From: Theobroma cacao | Lineage: Eukaryota; Streptophyta; Magnoliopsida; Malvales; Malvaceae | DNA length: 64,000 bases | Assembly (NCBI RefSeq): GCF_000208745.1 | Contig: NC_030851.1 | Span: forward strand, 4,811,956 to 4,875,955 | Reading direction: 5' to 3' | Shown: piece by piece, positions 33,496 to 46,600 of the stretch | Position numbering within the stretch: position 1 is the first letter of the stretch | Layout: each line of letters starts with the position of its first letter | Notes under the pieces: generated by a model | Told to the model about the DNA's origin: nothing | What the model saw: only the letters and a program-made list of their open reading frames with translations | The model's database searches: none | Position numbers and translations under genes: made by a program

Positions 33496-36400
33496 ATGGA
33501 TTCCCACGTTGATAATACTGCTGCCACTGTTCCTAATGCTACCTCTGTCCCTACTGCCACCACCACTATCAACGGTTCCCCCATAGCTCCGACTCCGATA
33601 ACCATTCCTCCTATGCCTTTGGCTTCATATGCCAAACCATTTTCAGATATTTTCAAAATAGAAATCTTTGATGGTAGAAATTTCAAAAGGTGGCAAGAAA
33701 GGATTTTTTCAATCTTGATGTTCATGGGGTCGCTTTTGCATTAATTGATTTCAAGCTAGATGATGTCAAGATGTTGGAACCATGGATGCATGCAAATAAG
33801 GTATGCAGATATATAATCATTAGCACACTTTCTAATGAGTTGTTTGATGTATACAACCTTTACAAAGAAGCAAAGCAAATATGAGAGTCAATGATAGCCA
33901 AATACACTGCTGAAGATGTTGGGAAACAGAAGTTCGTGATTGACAACTTTTATCACTGAAAGATGACAAATGATAAGGACATTAAGAGTCAGATCAATGA
34001 ATACCACAAGCTGGTAGATGATTTGAAGGCTGAAAAAATCAACTTGCAAGAAGAGTTCGTTGCTGGGTTGTTGATTGAGAAGCTACCAGAATCCTGAAAT
34101 GGATACAAGCAACAACTGAAACACAAGGAAAAGCAGTTGTCACTTGCAGATTTGATTGTGCACATCATCATTGAAGACATAACCTGCAGGGAGATTAAGG
34201 CCTCCAAAGCTAAGGAAATTGCAACTAAAGCCAATCTGGTGCAAGGCAAAACCCAGCGTCAATAAAGGTACCCTTACAAACCTGATCATAAACTCAAAAC
34301 TTATCATCCCACCTTTAAAAAGAAGAGTAGTTGTTTTGTTTGTAGAAAGCCAGGGCATCATGTAGCACAATGCAGGAAAAGAGCAAAGGGAAATGACAAA
34401 CCTGTTAATCCAAGAGGCAACTTGGTCAAAGTAGATGAATCCAATGATATGATTGTTGCGGTCATTTCACAAGCAAATATGGTGGCTAGTGTGAAGGAAT
34501 GGGTGGTAGACTCAGGTGCTACCAGGCATATTGGTGCAAACAAAAATGCCTTTACCTCCTATACTCCTGTAGGGGAAGGAAAAGAGAAAATACACTTTGG
34601 TGATTCTCGAACTGCTCAAGTTCTTGGTAAAGAGAAAGTCATTCTCAAGCTCACATTTGACAAGACCCTAGCTCTAAATGATATTCTTTATGTTCCCAAT
34701 ATAAGGGCAAACCTGATATCTGTGGCCTTATTAGGCAAGGTTGAGGTGAAAGTGTCATTCGAATCTGACAAGATCGTGATGACAAAAAATAATGTATTTG
34801 TGGGTAAGGGTTATTGTAATTAGGGACTCTTTGTACTTAACATTTCCAATGTTTTGAATGAAAATGGCAATTCTTCTGCTTACATGATTGACTCTGTTGA
34901 TTTATGACATGGTAGACTAGAACATGTTAGCATTCCTTATATTAAGAAAATGTAATCACTGGGTTTAATTTCTAGTATTAAAAATGGATGCTTTAATAAA
35001 TGCGAAATATGTGCTGAAACAAAATCAACTAAGAAAACTTGTATTTCAGTAAATAAGGAATCTAAATTATTAAGTTTAATTCATATAGACTTAGGAGATC
35101 TAAAACAAACTGTGACTAGAGGTGGTAAGCAATATTATGTTACATTTATTGACGATTATTCTAGATTTACTAAAGTTTATCTACTTAGGCATAAAGATGA
35201 AGCTTTTGACATGTTTATTAAATATAAAGCTAAGGTAGAAAATCAACTGAATAAAAAGATAAAAAGAGTTAGATCATATAGAAGGGGTGAATATATACCG
35301 ATTAATGATATTTGTGAAAAAGAATGAATAATTCATGAAATTACTCCATATTCTCCTGAATCAAATGGTGTAGCTAAAAGAAAAAATAGAACATTAAAAG
35401 AAATGATGAACTTTATGCTTATTAGTTCCAATGCACATGAAATTTTGTGGGGTGAAGCTTTATTATCTGCATGTTATATTCAAAATTGAATACCTTATAA
35501 GAAACTGGTAAAACACCTTATGAATAATGGAAAGGTCATTCTTCTAATTTAAAATATTTAAAAGTATGGGGGTGTCTAGCTAAGGTAATGCTTCCTGAAT
35601 TTAAGAAGAGAAAAATTGGTTCTAAGACATCTGATTGCATGTTTATTGGTTATGCTGAACATAGTGTTGCATATAGATTTATTGTATTAAAAAGTGATGT
35701 TCTTGATTGTAATACAATTGTTGAAACAAAGAATGCCGAATTTTTTGAACATATTTTTTCATTAAAAGCTGATACAATTTCTCATGCATCTTTTAATAAA
35801 AATGATTTTAAAATACAAAATGATGATTTGAGAAGGAGTAAAAGTCCAAGGAAGGAAATTTCTTTTGGTAATGATTTTTATACTTATCTTGTATATAATA
35901 ACCTTTTAACTTATGCTGATGCAATTTTTTTTAAAGAAAGTTTATTTTGGAAAGAAGCCATACAAAATGAAATTGATTCGATTTTACAAAATCAAACTTG
36001 AGAATTAGTTGATTTACCACCTAGAGCCAAACCAATTAGTTGCAAATGGATTTTTAAAAGAAAATTTAATCCTGATGGTTCTATTGATAAATATAAAGCT
36101 AGATTAGTTGCAAAGGGTTTTACTTAAAAACCAAATATTGACTATTTTGATACTTTTGCTCCAGTAACAAGAATTGCATCAATTCGTGTTTTATTTGCCT
36201 TAACTTTAATTTACAAACTTATTATTCATCAAATGGATGTAAAAACCACTTTTTTAAATGTTGATTTAGAAGAAGAAATTTATATGGCACAACCCGAGGG
36301 ATGTATTCTTCCTGGTCAAGAAAACAAAGTTTGTAAATTGATTAAATCATTATATGAGTTGAAACAAGCACCAAAACAATGCAATCAGAAATTTGATCAA

Positions 36401-37453
36401 GCTCTTGTTAGTAATAGATTTTCTACTATTGGAGTTGATAAATGTGTGTACACAAAAACTGTTGATAGTGGATGTATGATTATTAGCTTATATGTTGATG
36501 ATATGCTTATTTTTTGTACATGCATTGATGTGGTCAATAAAATAAAATGCTTTTTAGCTTCTAAATTTGACATGAAAGATCTGGGAGAAGCCAAAGTTAT
36601 TTTGGGTATTAAAATAATGAGATGTGATAATGGCTTAATACTAACATAAGAGCATTATGTTGAAAGGCTACTTAAAAGGTTTGGACATTTTGATGTCACA
36701 CCTGTGAGTACTCCTTATGATAGTAACATCCGATTAAAAAAAAATAGAGGTGATAGTGTAGCTCAGTTTGAGTATGCACAGATTATTGGGAGTCTGATAC
36801 ATTTGATGAATTATACTCAACCAGATATAGCTTATGCTGTATGTAAATTGAGCAGATATACACAAAGTCCTAATAGGGATCATTGAACTGCCTTGAGTAG
36901 GGTGATGAAATATTTGAAATGCACCATAAATTATGGTATTTTATATAATGGATTTTCCATTGTATTAGAAGGATACAGTGATGCTAACTGGATCTCAGAT
37001 TTAGATGAGACAAAATCTATAAGTGGTTATGTATTCACCCTTGGTGGGGGTGCTATAACTTGAAAATCAGCCAAACAAACAATAATTGCTAAATCTACAA
37101 TGGAGTCAAAATTTGTTGCTTTAGAGTTGGCTGGCAATGAGGCTGAGTGGTTGAGAAACTTCTTAGCAGATATTCCGTTGAGAATGAAACCAACACCTTT
37201 TGTGTCCATGCATTGTAATTGCCAAGCGGCAATAGCCATTGCAAAGAATAAAACTTTCAATGGTAAAAATAGACACATTCGTTTGAGACATGGTGTAGTA
37301 AAGTAGCTGCTTAGAGATGGAATTATATCCATTAATTATGTGAAGTCAAAGCTGAATTTGGCCGATCCTCAAACTAAGCCTTTGGGAAGAAAATTAATTA
37401 ATGTTACATCTAGGGGAATGGGACTTAAGCCAAATGAGGAAATCAACAAATAA
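33496..37453 (+). pseudogene. Broken copia gag-pol region
   Basis: Degenerate polyprotein frame with recognisable blocks: a UBN2-type gag segment from 33496 that shifts frame near 33710-33740; a CCHC knuckle (CFVCRKPGHHVAQC, about 34338-34380); a protease active site (VDSGATRHI, about 34507-34533); an integrase core (IDDYSRF, about 35148-35168); a reverse transcriptase with YVDD at about 36490-36501; and an RNase H block (YSDANW, about 36975-36992). At least a dozen in-frame stops interrupt it, among them 33957-33959, 34095-34097, 34905-34907, 34953-34955, 35999-36001, 36125-36127, 36884-36886, 37060-37062 and 37304-37306. It is described only as a relic. Confidence 0.85.
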
Positions 37454-38010
37454 TAGTAACCCAACCTATGTGATTGGAAATCCCATGAATTAGGTTCATA
37501 TAGGAAATAACAAGCTATTTGTTGATAAATTAATGCACTATTGAAATTATTGTCCCTCATTTAGTGTGTAAGTAGTGCAAAACTGCAATGTAAGAGAGGT
37601 TGAGTTAAATTTTTAATGCATTCCATATCCCTTTTGGATCGTATATTATACTGCAGTATGCACTTGATGGAATCAACCTATATAAGTGTGGAGTGGGGCC
37701 GCTCCTATGAGAATTATGGTAAATTCTCTAGAGCACTTATAAATAACCAGGCACACGCATGGCCTATTTGCGCAAAATCGCGTTGAACGGCAAAAATTGT
37801 GGAGGTGTAATGCGATTGATGAAAACTATATTTCACATAAAGAATTTTGGTTCATATAAGTTACAAATTTCACCAAAATTCTGTTACTTATATTTTATTC
37901 TTTCTATGGGTGGTTCATAGCTTAAAAAGCACCAGTCACGATGCATTACACTCAAATGAAATTTAATCCAACGAAACTTCTTCTAAAACCTTATGAAATA
38001 TGTGAAAGAT

Positions 38011-38324
38011 TGTTGAAAAATAGTGTATTTCATAAGGTTCAAACATCTCATATTGTCAAGATACATAAAAGGTGAATGCTTTATATATGAAAACCAATCA
38101 TGGGCTTGTTGCAAATAAGGAAAACGGAATAGGCTCATGCGCACACAAAATTGGGCTAAACTTTTAGAAAATATACATGTGGGTTGTGCCTAAGTGACTT
38201 TTTGCTACACAAAGTTTTATACTCAGAAAGGATAAAAATTATCTTTAAGGACAGTGATACCACGCCTCAAACCAATTACTATTTTTACTTGTTTTATTTT
38301 CCTTTGTTGCTAATTTTTCTAACA
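38011..38324 (+). repeat. Right (3') LTR of the copia element, internally deleted
   Basis: Only about 314 bp. Its first part (about 200 bp) matches the start of the left LTR and its last part (about 110 bp) matches the end. A block of roughly 800 bp is missing between the segment ending GTGACTTTTTG and the segment beginning near AAAGTTTTATACTC. The deletion therefore happened after or during insertion. Confidence 0.8.
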
Positions 38325-39176
38325 TTTGCATGAAGAGATTTTTGTACATGATGAGTGTTGAGGTAGAAATCAACGTAATTTTCTGAACATGGATCAAATC
38401 CGCAGCCCTGTTTCAAACAAAAGAATGAGTTGAAAATAACATGGCACTGTTCTGCTATATGTCCCAAGAGTCATTCATAAATGCCCGTCGTGTTTTGTTA
38501 GATAAACAGAGAGGAGCACAGAAGTTGTAGATGTCGTTGTTGGAGAGATGCTTCCCAACTTCACCATCGTAAAAGTCAGAGTCTTCTGAATTTTTTGGGG
38601 AAGAAAAACTGCAACTCTAAGTAATTCCCTCATGAACTTCATCTGATATAAGAGCATGCGTCCAAAAGAAATCCTGCATCCTCTTGTATGAAGTTTCAGA
38701 GTCGATTAATGCATTACCCATCTGAAAATAAAATATAATAACACTTCCTTGTAAGTTTTTAAGAGACATATTTGTCTAGTATAATAGTGTAATGGTACAA
38801 TTCTGTATAAAATATACACAAGCTTAAATATTAAAAAGAATTCTTGAATTATATTTATTTATGATATTAAGCTTTTATTTTTATTATATTTAATTTTTTT
38901 ATTTTTTAATTTATATAAAATATCAATAGACATTTTTTATTTACTTGATATATAATGTGATTTAATAATGAAATCATATGGTAACTTACGTGATAACATG
39001 ATAACTCATGTTCGAGGTGACTTGGTATTATAACATCACCACTGCAACTACCACATGCTCGTATCATCCGTCATAGTGAATAAAAAGTGACTACTTTATT
39101 TAGTTTAATAACTGTTTCTTAGGCCGTCAAATTAATTAATTTCATTTAGGTCTTGGGAAAGTAGTAAGATTAATTA

Positions 39177-39716
<540 letters not shown>

Positions 39717-40193
39717 TTACAAAAGAACATAGATTAGAACGATTTTTACCTTTGTTAACCATAGAAAAAGTTTAGTATTTGGAAATATTTCAAGGGTAAC
39801 GAGAAAAGTTTTTACCACCATTAAGAAAAAACAAGAGGTTTCGTGTCAGGTTTCTTCCGAGACTCAACAAAATAAAAGAAGAGTGCCCTCCCAGTTCCAG
39901 GATCAACAGTCACATCCCCCGAGAACTGACTGAAGTTGAATCCATCAAGTTGGCCTGGCAGAGCATTCATTTTGTCGGCATCCTTCAAGCCATCTTGACG
40001 TCCGACATAAACATTTGAAATTTTTGTATCCTTAAGACAGAGAAGACATGTACACCCCTTTCGATCGTCGAGCCTTGATGAATTTATCAAGAGGATCAAA
40101 TCTTGTCCCCCCAAAACACAGTCCAAAGGGCACAAAACACGAAAAAAGCAAGACAAAGACAAAGAGTGTGGCCTTCGTTTTCTTGTGGTGCAT

Positions 40194-41345
40194 GCTTCTT
40201 TTGCATTGAACGTTGCTTGTATAAGCAGCAAAATATGAAGTCGCAGTTGGTTTAGTGATAATCTGTTTTTTTTTTTTTTCAACTGTTGGCGGTGGAATGA
40301 AATAATGATGGCCCCGTTGAATATGCAGCTTGGTGATATATATTCAATCGAATGTTGATATTTCATTAGTGCTTCATCTTAATCTTATCAAAGCTTACAG
40401 CTAAAATGGTAAATTGGAACGGATGGCTACTAATTGGCCATCTAAATCTAGACAAGATAAACAAGTGCCAAAAGAATACACAGAGTAGGAAGAAGTGAGC
40501 TTATCAGTTAGCTTGAGCCAAATCCAGCAAATGCTTTGTCTCTGCTGCACTAGAGTTGTTGGAAGAAGTTGGATGCCTAAAAATTTGACAATGGCAAGTC
40601 GTTTGCCTTGAAATTTCTAGAGGTGTTGCACTAATTACTGATATATATGGTTAGAGAAAGACTTTCTCAGTCTTTTTCCCTCTACTGTAAATGTGTTGTG
40701 AGACCTGTCCTCCATTTCTTTTCCTTGGAGATTATCTGTTCATCTTCAATCTGAAAATTAAACCCTAGCTTATTACTTTCACAACTTATTTTTCTTCTAA
40801 ACATAAGAAAGAAAAAGTACAGCTTGATATAATACCAAACTATTGAAAAATAAAAATTGGAAATTTAACTTTATTAAATAATAAAAAGCAAGCTTTTTGC
40901 ATTTATATGGAACAATATGTTATGGTTGATATCAAAAAACAGATGTTCAAATCATTAAGGATTATGAAACAGTAATGCAGAGAACTTAGAACAAAGTTAA
41001 GAGGAAAAATGACTTTGTAGACATCGAGCTGATCATTAACTCAGGAGAGATACAAGCATTTTTGTACACAATATGCATGATTAACACTTGTACAATAACA
41101 CCAAGTGCTTAACAAAGCATTATAGTTAACATGCAAAGCTTACACGTTCATAAACATCAAGAGCAGCATAGGTTCTGGTTTATTAAACCAGTACAGCAAA
41201 GCAAAATGGACACATGTCCACTTCTTGATTCTGAAAGCACTCCAAAATATAATTCAAGCTAGTTTTTATCTCAACACAATATTCGAATTAGTAGTGTGAA
41301 CTTTAACCATTTGTTTATCCTTAACCAGATAGTAGGATTTTACTT
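40194..41345. other. Intergenic stretch upstream of the SCPL pseudogene
   Basis: It would have contained the SCPL promoter. It is AT-rich, with a poly-A/T tract near 40268-40280. I see no gene or clear mobile-element end. Confidence 0.5.
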
Positions 41346-42662
41346 TTGAGTATCTGTTTTTCAACAAGTAAAAAGCAAGTACTAAAAGCAGGAACTAAAT
41401 TGGTGTTCTACATAGAATGAGACTGCCTATAACATGGTCATGGCGCATTGTAGATCATAAACGATGTTAAACAAATGACAGCTACAACACCACAGAGAAA
41501 CCCAGCCCAGACCCCTCAATGAAGTACAAAAGTAAAAGGCTATGACTTGTAAACACCATAAAAATATAGATTTGCAAAACCAGCATCCGATCGCCTTTCA
41601 TTCACACTGAATGAAGCCCAACTCAGACGAAAAAGCTGCTCTGTATTTGGCATTAGAGAGACATTGAAGCTTTGCAAAACCTTTTCAGCTGCTGCACGTG
41701 AGTAAAACTCAATGAAGCCATATCCTTCAGACTGACCAGTTTGCTTATTGCGTATAATCCTTACAGAAGAAACCTGGATTTTGAAAGACAAAATGTCAGT
41801 AAGCAAGGGCATAATGATGATGACAAATGAACATATTTACTTAGGAGAGCCTGTCATCTGGACAAGTCAAGTAAAAAGCTCGAATGGTAATCGCATTACA
41901 CATCAAGAATATAATCTGCAATGAGAGGCTATCTTCCAAGAAACTAAAAGTAATGAAATCCTTTGCAAAATTTCAACTTTCCATAAAGAGTAAAGATAAA
42001 AAGTCTTTTCTGCTAGGAATATTTTCAAGTAACACAAGCCACGAAAAGAAGAAAGCTTTCTACAAGATCATGGGTACATGAAAACTTTCTCAGAAATTAA
42101 TGCCAAGATGAGCTGAGCACTTTCTTTAAGATGGTGTCCATAACTTCACACTAACACATAACCATCTCAGTAACTGCTGAATCCAAATCAAGGGAATTCT
42201 GTTTCATGAGTTCAGCAATGAGTTATCTATGTCAAAGATCTTGTGAACAAAAAAGTCTATTTGAAAGGCTTAGAGTAGTCTGTGTAGCAGGGAAAATTGC
42301 ATTTTAAGCGAAATTGATTTTGTCATCTGGCCAACCCACCTAACACCCAATATGAAAAGACATTGCATTTCTAGTTTTAGAACAACTTGAGACACTGGGT
42401 TTTTTATAATTAAATCACTTTTCAACTGATCATGTTCATTACATGAGATGTGAACTGACTTAACCAAAACCTAATCCTCTAGACAGTAGACACTATAACA
42501 TAAATGGACATTTCACATTTATCCAGTACTAATATATTATGGCAATCACAATAGTCTGTTCAGCTTAAAGAAACATTTTTTTTGTCTATGCATTAACCAA
42601 CTTTAATGTTCTTGTCAAAAAGTTTAGGACACAAATGTAAATTACCTGCAACATCTACAACA
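41346..42662. repeat. Rearranged partial duplication of the RBP47 locus
   Basis: 41346-41575 closely matches 43069-43295, downstream of the RBP47 stop codon. From about 41576 the sequence switches directly to a match with 45815-46977, which covers the 5' part of exon 2 and much of intron 1. Homology ends near 42662, after the shared segment ending CAACATCTACAAC. The copy therefore lacks everything between the 3' flank and the middle of exon 2. Confidence 0.85.
41577..41773 (-). pseudogene. Truncated RBP47 exon 2 copy
   Basis: This is the 5' portion of RBP47 exon 2, with the acceptor site at 41774-41775 still intact. It encodes about 65 residues matching the end of RRM1 (SSVRIIRNKQTGQSEGYGF onward). 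After SDAG it runs into duplicated 3'-flank sequence and stops at 41540. It has no RRM2, RRM3 or N-terminal exon, so it cannot give a working RBP47. Confidence 0.85.
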
Positions 42663-43642
42663 TAACGGTTAAGGTTTCATATAACCTTAATCGTGATTTG
42701 TGCTGGTATAGAGAGATTAATTTACTAACAAAACTGTATCATTAAATGAACATCTAAGAAAATTGTATCATTCATATTTTGACTAAAGCATGAAAATTTT
42801 TTATGGTTTCATGGCTGACTAATCCCTTGATAAGCATACCATCGTGGTCAAATGTAAGCTGTTAGATTGATCTAGAATATTTTATAATTTAAACTTGAAT
42901 CTTGTAAAATTTTCTGGAATCAATTTTGAATTTTTATTGTGTGGATAATACTAGTTTTAGATATATGACGTCAGACGTATACTCAAGCAATTAGATTATC
43001 AAAATTGTAATATTGTATTTAATATGTTGGATGTTAAATTTCATTAGGTCACATTCAAAGATGTCGAGAGTAGCTTTTCATCAAGTAAAAAGCAAGTACT
43101 AAAAGCAGGAACCAAATTGGTGTTGTACATAGAATGAGGCTGCCTATAACATGGTCATGGAGCATAGGAGATCGAAAGTAATGTTAAACAAATGACAGCT
43201 GCAACACCACAGAGAAACCCAACCCAAGCCCCTCAATGAAGCAACAAAAGTAAAAGACTATGACTTGCAAACACCATAAGAACATAGATTTGTATTTGCT
43301 CCAACATGTAGGAATTGGTGACTAAGTCCACCCTTCTTCATTGTCTGTAAAATTCAATTCTGAACAAATAGAAAATTAAAAAAAAAATAAAAAGAAGGAA
43401 GCTTCCCGACACATAAAAAAAACACCTCTCAAGCACAAAACCGAAGTTGTCAATGACATATTAATACAGTTCTAAAACAACTCCAAGATTTAAAATAAAA
43501 TCCAGCTACAAAATTCTGTGAAGATTGAGCCAAAGCAGCAAGCAAAACCCATCCTACTTAAATAATGAATCTGATGAATAAACTTAAATTCTCTCCGGCA
43601 AGTTCAGATTACAAGATATTGGTAGTTGTCAAACCACCCTTC
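42663..43642. other. Spacer containing the RBP47 3' region
   Basis: The right part (roughly 43070-43642) holds RBP47 3' untranslated sequence or downstream flank, part of which is duplicated at 41346-41575. The left part is AT-rich with no gene visible. Confidence 0.5.
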
Positions 43643-46600
43643 TTAAGAAGCACCAGGAACAGCAGCCGCAGCATACATGCTTGGGTCCTGATTTGGTGGT
43701 GTAGCATAGCCATAACCGTAACCCCCATAGCCTTGCCCTCGATAATATCCTCCATTCCACTGGTTACCAGAATCACCTCTCCACTGTCAAAACCAGTTTT
43801 AAGAAGTAAGCTATGATATATAAACAAACAAAAACTTGGATGAGAAGCTAAGCTGAGTTACTCAGGGGAAAACAAACAAAGAAAAACAATTGCAGAAAGG
43901 GTGGGGGAAGAAAGGAAGGCTGCATTTCCACCTTTATTAGACTGTAGTATAACTCATGCTATTCTATAAAATATACAATCAAGGGCAAATTAATTAGGAC
44001 TTAGCAAAGAACTTCCACATTTTACTTTTCATTCTGAAGGACGTGCAGAATATGAAGTAACTTTCTTCTATTCCTTTTCCCCAGCGCCAGATGCATCAAC
44101 TGCGTTAGTTCTATTTTAATATAACTCATGCTATTCTATAAAATGATGCAACCAAGGGCAAATTAATTAGGACTTAAAAAAGAACTTCCACTTTTTATTT
44201 TTCACTCCAAAGGATGTGTAGAACAAAGAGTAACTTTCTTCTATTCCTTTTCCCCGGCATCAGATGCCTCAAATGCCTGGCTTAGACCTAGGAATTGTAC
44301 ACCCTCCAAGCATTTTTGCTTGCAGGAAGGCAGCATTAGGCCATAAGGGGGTAGCCTACTAAGAATATCGACTTTGGCATAAATTCACCTGCTTGTTTCC
44401 TAGACTGCGGCCCCAAGAAAGACGAACAGTCTGCTTGCCTATGGTTGTCCCATTCAAACTCTGGATTGCATCCTCAGCATTCTTCCTAAAAAGAGAACAG
44501 AGAATGTGATCATTACATTGCTATGACGATCAGAATTAAATAATAATATAACCATGATACCAACTATCAGAAACCTATCACCCTGCATGACTTAATCTAA
44601 AAATGCCCATCAATATTGGGAAGGCCGGTAGAGCTCCAAATCCTTAAAGTAACCACACTTCAACATAAGGTAAGTACAATCTAGTGAAGTAAACATAGGG
44701 AGGCACCTGTTTGCAAATTGCACAAACCCACAACCTTTTCCAGGTGGTATTTTTACAGAGATGATGTCACCAAACTGGGAAAAAGGTTGTCTGAGATCAT
44801 CATCACTAACATCTGAGTCAAGTCCTCCAACAAATATCTGCAGAAACATAACTTCGTTATCAATGCTACATATCAGGGTGAAGATGGGCAAAGGATGCAG
44901 AAGGACTCACAGTAGCATTGTTTGAGTCATTATCAGATTGAGAACCTTGGGCCATAGCACCATTTGATCCATGACCACCAGCCAATACCAAAGCTAACAA
45001 AAAGGAGAATATAAATATAATGAATTAATTTAATAATTCTTACAAGTTCCTAAATTTAATACAGTGAAATAAGAATTTTACTATTTAGAAATAACTGGCT
45101 CATCAGTTATTTATTCAAGTGACAATAGAACATGATGACAAAAACAGGTTTCTTCAAGGAATAAAGAAAATCCTGAGACCTTCATGCACCAAAAAAAAAA
45201 TTCCAGATGATGAACCATTTTGAAATAGCATAGTTCAAGTTATTAAAATACACCTCAGATTTAGACTTAATCTTAGAAAGTAATAAAAAGGGGAAAAAAA
45301 CAGAATACGACTCCTCTGAAATGCCAGTGTTCACTAATGAACAGGATCAGGATGCTCCACTAAGGTCGAAGAGAGGAAGATTTACACAGAAGGCTACCCA
45401 AGAATCAATCCCCTCACCCCCACCCTTATTGTGGAAATCATATAGAACCCAAAAAGGGCCCCTATGATTTTTGACACTTCACAATTTTATTTAAAACAAA
45501 ACCAATTTGGTAAGGATATAATATTAAGATACCTTGTGAAGAATACTGTTGCTGATATCCAGATGCTTTCTTGGGAGTAGCAACACCAATTCTCATAGGT
45601 CTACTTGAGCAATACACACCATTCATTTCAGTCATGGCCCTTGACCTTTCATTTTCATCACTGAACCTCACAAAACCGTAACCTTTTGAACGACCAGTAT
45701 TTGAATCAATAACAACTTTTGCTCCTTTAACAGATTGAAATCTACCAGAAAAGGTTTCATGCAATATCGTATCAGTTACATCCGCAGCCAAATCCCCTAC
45801 AAATATAGATAGGTCAGAACCAGCATCCGATCGCCTTTCAGTTACACTGAATGAAGCCCAATTCAGACGAAAAGGCTGCTCTGTATTTGGCATTAGAGAG
45901 CCATTAAAGCTTTGCAAAACCTTTTCAGCTGCTGCACGTGAGTAAAACTCAATGAAACCATATCCTTCAGACTGACCAGTTTGCTTATTGCGTATAATCT
46001 TTACAGAAGAAACCTGGATTTTGAAAGACTAAATGTCAGTAAGCAAGTGTATAAAGATGATGACAAGAAGAACATATTTACTTAGGAGAGCCTGTCATCT
46101 GGATAAGTCAAGTAAAATGTTCAAATGATAATGGCATTACACATCAAGAATATAATCTTCAGTGAGCGGCTATCTTCCAAGAAACTACAAGTAATGAAAT
46201 CCTTTGCAAATTTTCAAATTTCCATAAATAGTAAAAGATAAATAGTCTTTTTAGCCCCTCCTCCTCCCTGCTTCTTTGCTGCTAGGAATTTTTTCAAGTA
46301 ACACAAGCCAGGAAAAGAAGAAAGCTTAGATCATGGGTACATGAAAACTTTCTCAGAAATAAATGCCAAGATGAGCTGAGCACTTTCTTTAAGATGGTGT
46401 CCATAACTTCACACTAACACATAACCATCTCAGTAACTGCTGAATCCAAATCAAGGGAATTTTTATTTCATGTATTCAGCAATGAGTTATATATGTTAAA
46501 GATCTTGTGTTGAACAAAAAAGTTTATACCAAAGGCTTAGAGTAGTACGTGTAGTAAGGGAAAATGCATTTTAAGAAAAATTGATTTTGTAATCTGGCCA

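Larger units (their letters stand above)
32363..38324 (+). mobile_element. Decayed Ty1/copia LTR retrotransposon
   Basis: Element of 5,962 bp with TG...CA long terminal repeats. It is flanked by a near-perfect 5-bp target duplication, TTTGA at 32358-32362 and TTTGC at 38325-38329. It lies in the opposite direction to the SCPL gene it interrupts. Domains are in copia order on the + strand: gag-like region, CCHC zinc knuckle, protease, integrase, reverse transcriptase, RNase H. Stops and a frameshift occur throughout, so it cannot move by itself. The two LTRs are clearly diverged (more than ten differences over the first 150 bp), so the insertion is old. Confidence 0.9.
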
